Assembly (NCBI GenBank): GCA_001603615.1
Contig: LUZL01000229.1
Location: 1-8,907, forward strand
Direction of reading: 5' to 3'
DNA: 8,907 bases
Source of the DNA: Bacteroidales bacterium Bact_20
GTDB lineage: Bacteria > Bacteroidota > Bacteroidia > Bacteroidales > DTU049
Within the stretch, counting starts at the first letter, position 1; the number at the start of each line of letters is the position of its first letter. Below, piece by piece: positions 1-6,597 of the stretch. The position numbers and the translations under genes were made by a program. The notes beneath the pieces are model-generated. The model ran no database searches. It was given only the letters and a program-made list of their open reading frames with translations, and was not told the DNA's origin.

Positions 1-578
1 CATTCACCCTCTACCATATTGATATCTGTAAGAGTGCCACCAACCATCAAATCTAAATCTGCAATTTCCAAATCAGCAATAGAAGGATTAATAACAAAAC
101 TGCCATTAATCTTAGCTACTCTAACTTCAGAAATTGGTTGATCAAAAGGTATATCGGAGATAGTAAGTGCAGCAGATGCTGCTAATGCTGCTAATGCATC
201 AGGTGGATAATTTTTATCAGCACTGATGAGGTATACTAATACTTGAGTTTCGGCATGAAAATTTTCTGGGAATATAGGTCTCAAAGCGCGATCTACTAAT
301 CTGGCGACAAGTATTTCGTACTCAGATGGTCTAGATTCTCTTTTTAAAAAACCTCCTGGGAAGCGACCTGCAGCGGCATATTTCTCTTGATATTCCACTG
401 TTAATGGCATAAAATCAGCATCTGGCGTTGGTTCTGTCTTTGATACTGCCGTAGCTAGTAGCATTGCATCTCCACATTTCACTATGACAGATCCGTCAGC
501 TTGTTTAGCTAATTTGCCAGTTGATATTTCTATTATCTGTCCATTGGGTAAATTGATTGTCTCTTTAATCTCTTGCAT
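1..578 (-). CDS. pnp: Polynucleotide phosphorylase, N-terminal part (3' end cut by window edge)
   Basis: PNPase is a cytoplasmic 3'-to-5' exoribonuclease that uses phosphate to degrade RNA to nucleoside diphosphates, as a trimer and often with RNase E-type or helicase partners. The frame is open from ATG at 578 to the left edge, giving 192 residues of a protein usually near 700. This covers the first RNase PH-like domain. Diagnostic segments are GRFPGGFLKRE (residues 71-81), RLVDRALRPIFP (93-104) and the following FHAETQV. The second PH domain and the KH and S1 domains lie outside the window. The start suits the family and has no Shine-Dalgarno sequence, only an A-rich leader. The gene follows rpsO on the same strand after 118 bp, the rpsO-pnp order known from many bacteria. 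No TAnnTTTG box lies in that gap, so I infer it relies on transcription from the rpsO promoter past the hairpin at 606-643. Confidence 0.97.
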   Translation of the reverse strand, partial: MQEIKETINLPNGQIIEISTGKLAKQADGSVIVKCGDAMLLATAVSKTEPTPDADFMPLTVEYQEKYAAAGRFPGGFLKRESRPSEYEILVARLVDRALRPIFPENFHAETQVLVYLISADKNYPPDALAALAASAALTISDIPFDQPISEVRVAKINGSFVINPSIADLEIADLDLMVGGTLTDINMVEGE

Positions 579-605
579 CTGATTAGTTTTTATAATTAAT
601 TAAAA

Positions 606-643
606 AAATATAATTAATGAATCTAAATTCATTAATTATATTT
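606..643 (-). promoter_or_regulatory. 17-bp perfect hairpin between rpsO and pnp (attenuator, processing site or weak terminator)
   Basis: Positions 606-622 and 627-643 are perfect reverse complements, with a 4-nt loop at 623-626. On the minus strand a run of seven T (608-602) partly overlaps the foot of the stem, so it resembles an intrinsic terminator after rpsO. The stem has only one G-C pair, which makes it a poor terminator, and no separate pnp promoter is evident beyond it. In E. coli the rpsO-pnp gap carries an RNase III-cleaved stem involved in PNPase autoregulation. An equivalent role here is inference from position and shape only. Confidence 0.6.
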
Positions 644-696
644 ATGACTTTGAATAAATTCATTAAAATATGAAAAAATATATAATTTTCTATATT

Positions 697-966
697 TTAT
701 CTACGAATATTTAGTTGTTTTGTAACATCTAAATACTTGTCGTAGTCTTCTCTTTTTAAATATTTTAATAAACGTTTACGTTTATTAACCATGGTCAATA
801 GAGAACGTTTAGCAGAAAAATCTTTTTTATTTTCTTTCATATAATCTGTTAAGTGCAGGATTCTTTCTGTCAAAATAGCTATTTGCACAGAAGTATCACC
901 TGTATTTTTTTCGTTTCCGCCAAATCTAATAGCAAGTTCTCTTGTCTTTTCTGGTGTTAAATACAT
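697..966 (-). CDS. rpsO: 30S ribosomal protein S15
   Basis: S15 binds the central domain of 16S rRNA early in small-subunit assembly and forms a bridge to the 50S subunit. The 89-residue product has the family's usual length and covers the whole fold. Recognisable features are the N-terminal helix MYLTPEKTRELA, the GDTSVQIAILTERI segment (24-37), the loop leading to HLTDYMKENKKDFSAKRSL (38-56) and the basic MVNKRKRLLKYLKRED region (59-74) that contacts rRNA. The start is ATG at 966. A -7 box lies about 20 nt upstream (986-993), which predicts a leader of roughly 14 nt. The gene heads a unit that continues into pnp. It is separated from the upstream rubrerythrin gene by the terminator palindrome at 1056-1083. 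Confidence 0.98.
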   Translation of the reverse strand: MYLTPEKTRELAIRFGGNEKNTGDTSVQIAILTERILHLTDYMKENKKDFSAKRSLLTMVNKRKRLLKYLKREDYDKYLDVTKQLNIRR

Positions 967-985
967 AATTCTAAATTTTAGAGTG

Positions 986-993
986 CAAAATTA
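986..993 (-). promoter_or_regulatory. Candidate -7 promoter box for rpsO (TAATTTTG)
   Basis: Read on the minus strand, this is a perfect match to the Bacteroidota -7 consensus TAnnTTTG, 20 bp before the rpsO ATG. No TTG/TTTG element is visible about 19-21 bp further upstream; that stretch is almost pure A/T. Its place between the rubrerythrin terminator and rpsO is what a separate rpsO promoter would need. The match is short in AT-rich DNA, so the position carries much of the weight. Confidence 0.55.
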
Positions 994-1052
994 TAAAAAA
1001 TTTTTTATTTAAAAAAATAATTTATTTTTAATTAATAAAATTATTCTATAAC

Positions 1053-1083
1053 AAAAAAAGTCGAAGCCTAGGCTTCGACTTTT
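1053..1083 (-). terminator. Intrinsic terminator after the rubrerythrin gene
   Basis: A perfect 28-bp palindrome spans 1056-1083, centred on CCTAGG. As RNA it folds into a 12-bp stem with a CUAG tetraloop, and the core pairs GUCGAAGCC with GGCUUCGAC. On the minus strand it is followed by seven T (1059-1053). It starts about 20 nt past the rubrerythrin stop codon. It is by far the most GC-rich stretch in this AT-rich neighbourhood. No plus-strand gene ends here, so its role is for the minus-strand operon. Confidence 0.9.
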
Positions 1084-1104
1084 AAAGGAATAATCCCCAA
1101 GAAA

Positions 1105-1689
1105 TTAATATTGCTCTATTTTTAGTTGATAGAAGCTACGAGGGTGTGAGCATGCAGGGCATACTTGTGGTGGTTCATTACCTACGTGCACATATCCACA
1201 TTCTCTACAGAACCATACTACTGGTTGATCTTTTTTAAAGAATGTGCCGGCTTCTACTTCTTTTAATAATTTACTATAACGTTCTGCATGATGTTGCTCA
1301 GCTACAGCGATGGCTCTCAGTCTATTAGCTATAGCAGTATAGCCTTCTTTCTCAGCTACATCTGCGAATTCTGGATACATACTTGTATACTCATAGCTTT
1401 CACCAGCTATTGCTGCTTTTAGATTTTCTATAGTAGTTCCTAGTGTAGTAGGAGCTCCAGCCTCTACAGTGATTTCGTCTAAATTTTCTGTAGATTCTTT
1501 TTTTAATTCATTAATAAGTTTAAATAACCAGCTAGCATGTTCACGTTCATTATCAGCAGTTATAGTAAAGATTTCAGCTATTTGTTCATATCCTTCATTT
1601 TTTGCTATTTTAGCATAGAAGGTATAACGATTTCTTGCTTGGCTTTCACCTATGAAAGCTTTTACTAGATTTTTAATTGTTTCTTTCAT
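1105..1689 (-). CDS. rbr: Rubrerythrin
   Basis: Rubrerythrin is a cytoplasmic non-haem iron peroxidase. It reduces hydrogen peroxide to water with electrons from NAD(P)H passed through rubredoxin-type carriers, and protects anaerobes and microaerophiles from oxidative stress. The 194-residue protein has both expected modules. The ferritin-like four-helix di-iron domain occupies about residues 1-145 and carries E15 (GESQARN), E48-x-x-H51, E97 and E100 (GESYEY) and E131-x-x-H134. The C-terminal rubredoxin-like Fe(Cys)4 domain has C161/C164 and C177/C180, both as C-x-x-C. No ligand is missing. The start lies 19 bp after the ruvC stop codon and no separate -7 box is seen, so it is probably co-transcribed with ruvC. 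The strong terminator at 1056-1083 follows directly. Confidence 0.97.
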   Translation of the reverse strand: MKETIKNLVKAFIGESQARNRYTFYAKIAKNEGYEQIAEIFTITADNEREHASWLFKLINELKKESTENLDEITVEAGAPTTLGTTIENLKAAIAGESYEYTSMYPEFADVAEKEGYTAIANRLRAIAVAEQHHAERYSKLLKEVEAGTFFKKDQPVVWFCRECGYVHVGNEPPQVCPACSHPRSFYQLKIEQY

Positions 1690-1708
1690 AATATTATGTT
1701 TTTGTGAT

Positions 1709-2287
1709 TTATTTTTGAATTATTCTATCCGGATTTTCTTTAACAAATTTAAGCCATTTATTTTTACTAGTATGTAGCTCTTCTTTAGGTATGAAATTAG
1801 AATAATCTGAATAATAATAGCACAAGGCTATAGCAGCTGCATCTGTAGCATCAAAAGGCAAAGAATCATCTTGTAATTGTAATATATTATTTATCATACC
1901 AGCCACTTGTTCTTTAGATGCTCTACCATTGCCAGTTACTGAAATTTTTACTCTACGAGGAGCGTATTCATAAACGTCTATACCGAATTCTAATGCTGCA
2001 GCTATTACTACTCCCTGTGCCCGCCCAAGCTTTAGCATTGATTGAACATTTTGACCATAATAAGGTCCTTCTATAGACAATACATTTGGCCTCTGATGAT
2101 TTATTAATTCTTTTACTGTGCTATGAATGATTTTAATTCTTTCAAAATGATCATTTACTTTTTTTACATTTATACAACCTATATCTATAAGAGATAATTC
2201 ATAACCATCTACTCCTATAATAGCATAACCTGTAATATTGGATCCTGGGTCTATTCCTAGTATTTTATAGCAATTATTTAAGTTCAT
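1709..2287 (-). CDS. ruvC: Crossover junction endodeoxyribonuclease RuvC
   Basis: RuvC is the dimeric endonuclease that cuts Holliday junctions symmetrically during recombinational repair, working with the RuvAB branch-migration motor. The 192-residue product has the RNase H-like fold expected of the family. The four acidic metal-binding residues are visible: D13 in GIDPG, E73 in SIEGPYYG, and D146 and D149 in PFDATDAAAIA. The spacing matches the E. coli set D7/E66/D138/D141. The GRAQGV segment (88-93) and the APRRVK segment (109-114) are also typical. RuvA and RuvB are not in the window. The gene lies 71 bp after pyrC and 19 bp before rubrerythrin on the same strand. A candidate -7 box (2325-2332) gives a plausible start of its own transcript with a leader of about 30 nt. 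Confidence 0.97.
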   Translation of the reverse strand: MNLNNCYKILGIDPGSNITGYAIIGVDGYELSLIDIGCINVKKVNDHFERIKIIHSTVKELINHQRPNVLSIEGPYYGQNVQSMLKLGRAQGVVIAAALEFGIDVYEYAPRRVKISVTGNGRASKEQVAGMINNILQLQDDSLPFDATDAAAIALCYYYSDYSNFIPKEELHTSKNKWLKFVKENPDRIIQK

Positions 2288-2324
2288 TATAATTTTATTG
2301 TTTTATAATTTTTTTATTAAATGT

Positions 2325-2332
2325 CAAAATTA
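2325..2332 (-). promoter_or_regulatory. Candidate -7 promoter box for ruvC-rbr (TAATTTTG)
   Basis: Read on the minus strand, this matches TAnnTTTG perfectly and is identical to the box before rpsO. It lies in the 71-bp gap after pyrC, about 37 bp before the ruvC ATG. No -33 TTTG is visible at the usual spacing, so it may be a weak or internal promoter supplementing readthrough from the glycosyltransferase-pyrC unit. Confidence 0.42.
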
Positions 2333-2358
2333 AATAAAATAATTCTATTATTAAAAAA

Positions 2359-3693
2359 TTATTTAGAATTATTAAATTGCAGTGGTAATGCTGCTTTAAT
2401 GTTATTTAAATTATCATTATCTAGCATTAGTTGTCCATTTATCCATACTTTATATATAGAGATTGGGATATCTATATTCTCATATGGTGTCCAACCGCAT
2501 TTATATTTTAGTATATCACTAGATATTAATTGATGATTATTATTTTTTAATAAAACTAGATCAGCATAATATCCTTCTCTTATAAAACCTCTTTTATCAA
2601 TTCTAAATATTTGAGCTGGTTTATGAGACATCTTATTGATTAAATCTGGTAGAGATAAATAATTTTTTTCTGATAGAGCCCACATCAGTCCTAATTCATG
2701 CTGAATAGATGGCAGGCCAGATGGTGCCAATTCATATTGATTTAATTTCTCATCTATCATATGAGGAGCATGATCGCTGGCTATAGTGTCTATCTTACTT
2801 AAAGAATTTAATAATTGCAATCTTTGTTCTTTAGTAGATTTAATAGATGGATTTACTTTTATTAAATTACCATAAGTGTTATAGTCTGATAAATCAAAAT
2901 ACAAATAATGTGGACAGGTTTCTAAAGATAAATATGTAAGTTTATTTTTATACTGATAAATAAAATTTAATTCATCAATATGAGAAATGTGTAAATAGTG
3001 TAAACGAGTATTATAATTGGTTGCTATTTTTAATATATCTTTTGCTGCATTAATGCAAGCAGTCAAATTTCTAATAATAGGATGAATGAAAACATCATTA
3101 TTGAAAAGGTCTAAATATAAAGCTTTATTCTGATCTATAGTATCATTATCCTCAGAATGTACTGCTATAAGGTATGGCAATTGAAAAAATTGATTAATAA
3201 CATTAGAATTTTTTAAAGAAAGATTGCCAGTAGTATTTCCCCAAAAAACTTTAATACCAGCTAATTCGCTTGGATTTATTTTTTGTATTTCTGATAAATT
3301 ATCATCTACAGCTGCTAGATAAAAGCCATAATTAACAAAAGAATCTTTGCTAGCTATATCTAATTTTTGTTCTAGAAGACTTTTATTTGTAGTAGGAGGC
3401 AAAGTATTAGGCATATCTATGAAAGAAGTAACGCCCCCATATAGTGCTGCCAATGACTCGGTGTATATAGTAGCTTTATCAGTATAGCCAGGTTCACGAA
3501 AATGTACATGAGTGTCTATAATTCCAGGAATTAAATAATTGCCATCACCATCAATTAATTGATAATTTAAAGGAGTTTTGCTCGTAGTATTTAAATTTAT
3601 TTTTTCAATAAATCCATTCTTAATGAAGACCTCGCCAAAAGAAATTATCCCTTCATTAACAATCTGGACATTTATAATATGATAACTGTCCAT
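2359..3693 (-). CDS. pyrC: Dihydroorotase
   Basis: Dihydroorotase is a cytoplasmic zinc amidohydrolase that interconverts N-carbamoyl-L-aspartate and L-dihydroorotate, step three of de novo pyrimidine synthesis. The 444-residue protein is of the longer (class I-like) type. Metal-ligand and active-site motifs are present: H62 and H64 in DTHVHFREPG, FIDMPNT (91-97), H179 in AVHSED, H235 in LHIS, CPHYL (260-264) and D307 in IASDHAPH. A few residues before about 50 and after 370 form the usual beta-sandwich flank of amidohydrolases. The presence of all these motifs together with the neighbours argues against allantoinase or dihydropyrimidinase, which share the fold. Its ATG overlaps the stop codon of the upstream glycosyltransferase by one base (TAATG), implying translational coupling. 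The pairing of these two genes recurs in Bacteroidota as far as I recall. Confidence 0.94.
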   Translation of the reverse strand: MDSYHIINVQIVNEGIISFGEVFIKNGFIEKINLNTTSKTPLNYQLIDGDGNYLIPGIIDTHVHFREPGYTDKATIYTESLAALYGGVTSFIDMPNTLPPTTNKSLLEQKLDIASKDSFVNYGFYLAAVDDNLSEIQKINPSELAGIKVFWGNTTGNLSLKNSNVINQFFQLPYLIAVHSEDNDTIDQNKALYLDLFNNDVFIHPIIRNLTACINAAKDILKIATNYNTRLHYLHISHIDELNFIYQYKNKLTYLSLETCPHYLYFDLSDYNTYGNLIKVNPSIKSTKEQRLQLLNSLSKIDTIASDHAPHMIDEKLNQYELAPSGLPSIQHELGLMWALSEKNYLSLPDLINKMSHKPAQIFRIDKRGFIREGYYADLVLLKNNNHQLISSDILKYKCGWTPYENIDIPISIYKVWINGQLMLDNDNLNNIKAALPLQFNNSK

Positions 3694-4427
3694 TATTTTG
3701 TGATGATTTTCTTTGGATTATGGAAACGTAGCTGTAGGACACCCCACATAGCCTCAAAGACAATTTTTTTATTCATTTTAGATTGTCCTCTTTGACGTTC
3801 TAAAAATACAATTGGTATCTCTTTGATTTTGAAACCTAGCTTATAAGCGTAATATTTCATTTCTATCTGAAAAGCATAGCCCACAAAAGATATTTTATCT
3901 AAATTGATATAAGATAAGAATTTAGCTCTGTAACACACAAATCCAGCAGTAGAATCTTTAATAGGCATACCTGTTATCAAATTTACATATTTAGAAGCGA
4001 AATATGATAAAAGTACTCGTGATAGAGGCCAATTCATCACAGTAATACCAGAAATATATCTAGAGCCAATAGACAAATCATAGCCTTCGTCTCTGCAAGT
4101 AGCTAATAATCTTACTAAATCATTAGGATTATGAGAAAAATCAGCATCCATTTCTAGAATATATTCATATCCTTTGCTTAGAGCCCATTTGAAACCTGCT
4201 ATATATGCTCTACCTAGACCTTCTTTTTTTTCTCTCATCAATAAATGCAAAGAATCTGGATACTTAGAAATCAAATTTCTGACAATATCACCTGTGCCAT
4301 CAGGAGAATTATCATCTACTACCAAAACATCAAAAGCTTCTGGCAATGCAAATACAGCTTCTATGATAAGCTCTATATTTTCTTTTTCGTTATAAGTAGG
4401 TATTATTACTAAAGCTTGACTATGCAC
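3693..4427 (-). CDS. GT2-family glycosyltransferase, polyprenol-phosphate mannose synthase type
   Basis: Enzymes of this DPM1-like family move mannose (or another hexose) from a nucleotide sugar to polyprenyl phosphate, on the inner face of the cytoplasmic membrane, making the lipid-linked donor for outer glycosyl transfers. Motifs appear in family order: VIIPTYNEKENIE, DVLVVDDNSPDGTG, GLGRAYIAGF, the metal-binding DAD in EMDADFSHNP, IGSRYI, KDSTAGFVCYR and the C-terminal FLERQRGQSKMN. There is no C-terminal pair of membrane helices, so it is the short soluble form. The sugar specificity cannot be read from sequence. No in-frame ATG exists before VIIPTYNE. A TTG at 4445 would give 250 residues, but it lies inside the -7 promoter box. 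I therefore chose GTG at 4427, giving 244 residues and an N-terminus of normal length. The stop codon overlaps the pyrC ATG by one base. Confidence 0.92.
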   Translation of the reverse strand: MHSQALVIIPTYNEKENIELIIEAVFALPEAFDVLVVDDNSPDGTGDIVRNLISKYPDSLHLLMREKKEGLGRAYIAGFKWALSKGYEYILEMDADFSHNPNDLVRLLATCRDEGYDLSIGSRYISGITVMNWPLSRVLLSYFASKYVNLITGMPIKDSTAGFVCYRAKFLSYINLDKISFVGYAFQIEMKYYAYKLGFKIKEIPIVFLERQRGQSKMNKKIVFEAMWGVLQLRFHNPKKIITK

Positions 4428-4442
4428 AAATGATATTTTATG

Positions 4443-4475
4443 CAAAAGTAATTATTTTTTTGTTTTTTTTACAAA
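4443..4475 (-). promoter_or_regulatory. Two-element Bacteroidota promoter for the glycosyltransferase-pyrC operon
   Basis: On the minus strand, TTTG (4475-4472) is followed after 21 bp by TACTTTTG (4450-4443), a perfect TAnnTTTG box. This TTTG-N21-TAnnTTTG layout fits the -33/-7 architecture of Bacteroides-type sigma factor promoters. Transcription should begin around 4436-4438, giving a leader of about 10 nt before the GTG at 4427. It is the only promoter in the window with both elements visible. Confidence 0.65.
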
Positions 4476-4687
4476 TATTTTTTGATATAAAAATAAATTT
4501 TAAAAATGTTATTATTAAAATATATTTATTAATTTTACTTTATAAATAATCATTTTGAAAATGACAATTAATAATAAAGACATGTTTTTTGATTTTTTTG
4601 CAAGCAAAGGTGATATATCATGGAGATTTTGATTTTGTATAAATTATCATTACAATTACTGAATCCAAACATTAAAAACATAAAAAA
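4446..4687. other. Divergent intergenic region, 242 bp, with a possible 23-residue ORF
   Basis: This very AT-rich gap separates the minus-strand glycosyltransferase from the plus-strand hydrolase. It contains the -33 and most of the -7 element of the glycosyltransferase promoter. On the plus strand, TCATTTTG at 4550-4557 misses the -7 consensus by one base. Two TTTG tetramers lie at 4628-4631 and 4634-4637, but no good -7 box follows them, so the hydrolase promoter is not clear. A 23-codon plus-strand ORF (4561-4632) with ATG start and TGA stop reads MTINNKDMFFDFFASKG and so on. I recognise no family for it; it could be chance or a gene remnant. Confidence 0.5.
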
Positions 4688-6550
4688 ATGCATAAATATA
4701 TAATTTTAATTTTTATCTGTTTATCAAATATTATGATAGCCCAGATATATACTCCTATTGTAGACTCTATAAGCATGCGTGATGGTAAAAAAATAGCTGC
4801 AGATATATATCTAATAGATGAGACCACACCAAGACCAACAATATTAATACAAACACCATATAATAGAATATTTTTTAGACTAAATCTACCATTGGTAGGT
4901 CATGATATAGAAGATTATGGATATAATTTTGTAATTACTGACTGGCGAGGTTTCTATGGTAGCTCTGCTGCTAATGTACCAGGTTATAAAAGAGGTCTTG
5001 ATGGCTATGACATTATAGAATGGATAGCTCAGCAAACGTGGAGTAATGGGAAAATAGGAACTTATGGTGGATCAGCTCTAGGTAAAATACAATTTGAAAC
5101 TGCTAAGGAACAGCCTCCACATTTGGTTTGTTGTTTGCCATTAGTAGCTAATCCACAAATGACATACTTGGAATATTTCCCTGGGGGTGTTTACAGAACA
5201 GAATATGTAGAGCAACTAGATAATCTAGGGTTTGGATTTTCTACATGGCTTTTAAACAATCCTTATTATAATTTACAATGGCAATTTGTAGAAAATAATA
5301 CATTCTACCCATCATCAATCAATGTGCCCTTTTTTATTATTGGCGGATGGTATGATCATACAATAAACGAAATGCTAGTTTTTTTTAATGCTATGCAAGA
5401 GCAATCTCCTTTATCATCTCAACATAAACTATTGATGGGGCCATGGGTACATGGTGGACATGGAACTTCACAAGTAGGCTCGTGTCAGCAAGGAGAACTA
5501 TTTTTTTATAATGCATGTAATTGGAATGATTCACTATCTCTGCGTTTTTTTGATTATTACCTTAAAAATATTAATAACGGATGGAATGATGAACCAGTAA
5601 TACAATATTATCAAATAGGAGATAATCAATGGCAGCAAGCTACACATTTATCAGATATCATTATTGATACGTTAAAAATGTTTTTAAATGTCAATAATTC
5701 CCTGACTTATACTTCGCCTCAGGTACAATCACAATATGAATCTTTCATTTATAATCCAGCAGATCCATCACCTACTCATGGGGGTACAACATTGAGACAA
5801 GATTTATTACAAGGTCCATATGATCAGTCACAAGTAGTGGAATCTAGGAACGATTTACTAATTTTTTCATCGTCTACACTTGATGAACCAATTAGAATTT
5901 TTGGTAGAGTAAAAATCAATTTATTTGTAAGCAGTGATTGTAAAGACACTGATTTTGCAATTAGATTATGTGACGTATATCCCGATAATAGATCAATGCT
6001 TATAAATGATGGTATTAAAAGAATGCGTTTCAGAGATGGTTATACTACTAGCGATACTGCTTCTATGACAGAAGGTGTAATTTATAAAATAGAAATTACT
6101 TTGCCTCATACTGCATATACATTTCTCGCTGGGCATAAAATCAGAATAGATATCTCATCATCTAATTACCCTAAATATGATAATAACTTAAATAACGGCA
6201 AACAGATGTATGTAGCAGGAGATACTATTATAGCTACTAATAACATATATTTTGAAACAATGCATCCTTCAAGTATTTCACTTCCTACTATACATGCAAA
6301 TAATATTAATAACTTCTCATCTCATGCTTATGAAACATTTATTATTTATCCTAATCCTACAGATAATTCATTTACGATTTCAAATTTTGATCAAATAAAA
6401 TCAATAGAAGTTTATGATTTAATGGGTAAATTATATCAGCTTCCACAGGGGGAAAATATTAATATAAATCATTTAGAAAATGGTATTTATTTGATAAAAA
6501 TCACTAATATGTATGATGATGTTATGTGGAAAAAATTAATCAAGAATTGA
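4688..6550 (+). CDS. Secreted CocE/NonD-family serine hydrolase with T9SS C-terminal sorting domain
   Basis: The family holds X-Pro dipeptidyl-peptidase-like acyl hydrolases, including cocaine esterase and glutaryl-7-ACA acylases; the substrate here is unknown. Domain order in the 620 residues: signal peptide 1-18 (likely cut A18/Q19), alpha/beta-hydrolase about 25-330 with an inserted cap, jelly-roll X-Pro C-terminal domain about 385-525, and a T9SS type A sorting domain about 550-620 (YPNPTDNSFTIS, IEVYDLMGK, LENGIYLIKI, ending in basic KKLIKN). The predicted triad is S129 (GGSALG), D223 (GGWYDH) and H255 (GPWVHG), with oxyanion Y58 (TPYNR). The nucleophile is followed by Ala rather than the common Tyr. 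It should pass Sec, then the T9SS, to the cell surface or medium. It stands alone on the plus strand and converges on the DUF3108 gene. A peptidase, esterase or beta-lactam acylase role is equally possible. Confidence 0.93.
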   Translation: MHKYIILIFICLSNIMIAQIYTPIVDSISMRDGKKIAADIYLIDETTPRPTILIQTPYNRIFFRLNLPLVGHDIEDYGYNFVITDWRGFYGSSAANVPGYKRGLDGYDIIEWIAQQTWSNGKIGTYGGSALGKIQFETAKEQPPHLVCCLPLVANPQMTYLEYFPGGVYRTEYVEQLDNLGFGFSTWLLNNPYYNLQWQFVENNTFYPSSINVPFFIIGGWYDHTINEMLVFFNAMQEQSPLSSQHKLLMGPWVHGGHGTSQVGSCQQGELFFYNACNWNDSLSLRFFDYYLKNINNGWNDEPVIQYYQIGDNQWQQATHLSDIIIDTLKMFLNVNNSLTYTSPQVQSQYESFIYNPADPSPTHGGTTLRQDLLQGPYDQSQVVESRNDLLIFSSSTLDEPIRIFGRVKINLFVSSDCKDTDFAIRLCDVYPDNRSMLINDGIKRMRFRDGYTTSDTASMTEGVIYKIEITLPHTAYTFLAGHKIRIDISSSNYPKYDNNLNNGKQMYVAGDTIIATNNIYFETMHPSSISLPTIHANNINNFSSHAYETFIIYPNPTDNSFTISNFDQIKSIEVYDLMGKLYQLPQGENININHLENGIYLIKITNMYDDVMWKKLIKN

Positions 6551-6560
6551 TATTCAAAAA

Positions 6561-6597
6561 AATAAAAAAAGTAATATAAATACTTATTGTTTTTATT
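6561..6597. terminator. Weak bidirectional terminator candidate between convergent genes
   Basis: Between the hydrolase stop (6550) and the DUF3108 stop (6593-6595) lies an imperfect hairpin. AATAAAAA plus AAGTA (6561-6573) pairs with TACTT plus TTTTTATT (6581-6597), with a 4-nt bulge at 6586-6589. A and T runs at the outer ends would supply a U tract in either direction. The stem is almost all A-T and overlaps the last codons of the DUF3108 gene, so the evidence is mostly positional. Confidence 0.35.

Noticed and set aside
656..666. Direct repeat AAATTCATTAA (also at 625-635) in the rpsO-pnp gap
   Set aside because: Eleven bases of low-complexity AT sequence, one copy inside the hairpin; too weak to call a repeat element.
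2338..2373. 10-bp inverted repeat at the end of pyrC as a terminator
   Set aside because: The stem is almost all A-T with a 16-nt loop, one arm lies inside the last pyrC codons, and such repeats are expected by chance at this base composition.
2321..2533. Plus-strand open frame of 70 codons opposite the end of pyrC
   Set aside because: It lies antisense to the clearly conserved C-terminus of dihydroorotase and its product resembles no family I know; it is a shadow frame.
4174..4395. Plus-strand open frame of 73 codons opposite the glycosyltransferase
   Set aside because: It is antisense to the conserved GT2 motifs and has no promoter or recognisable content.
4688..4750. Lipoprotein signal in the secreted hydrolase (Cys at residue 11)
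   Set aside because: The residue before the cysteine is Ile and it sits inside the hydrophobic core, so a lipobox is not formed; a normal signal peptide cut at A18/Q19 fits better.
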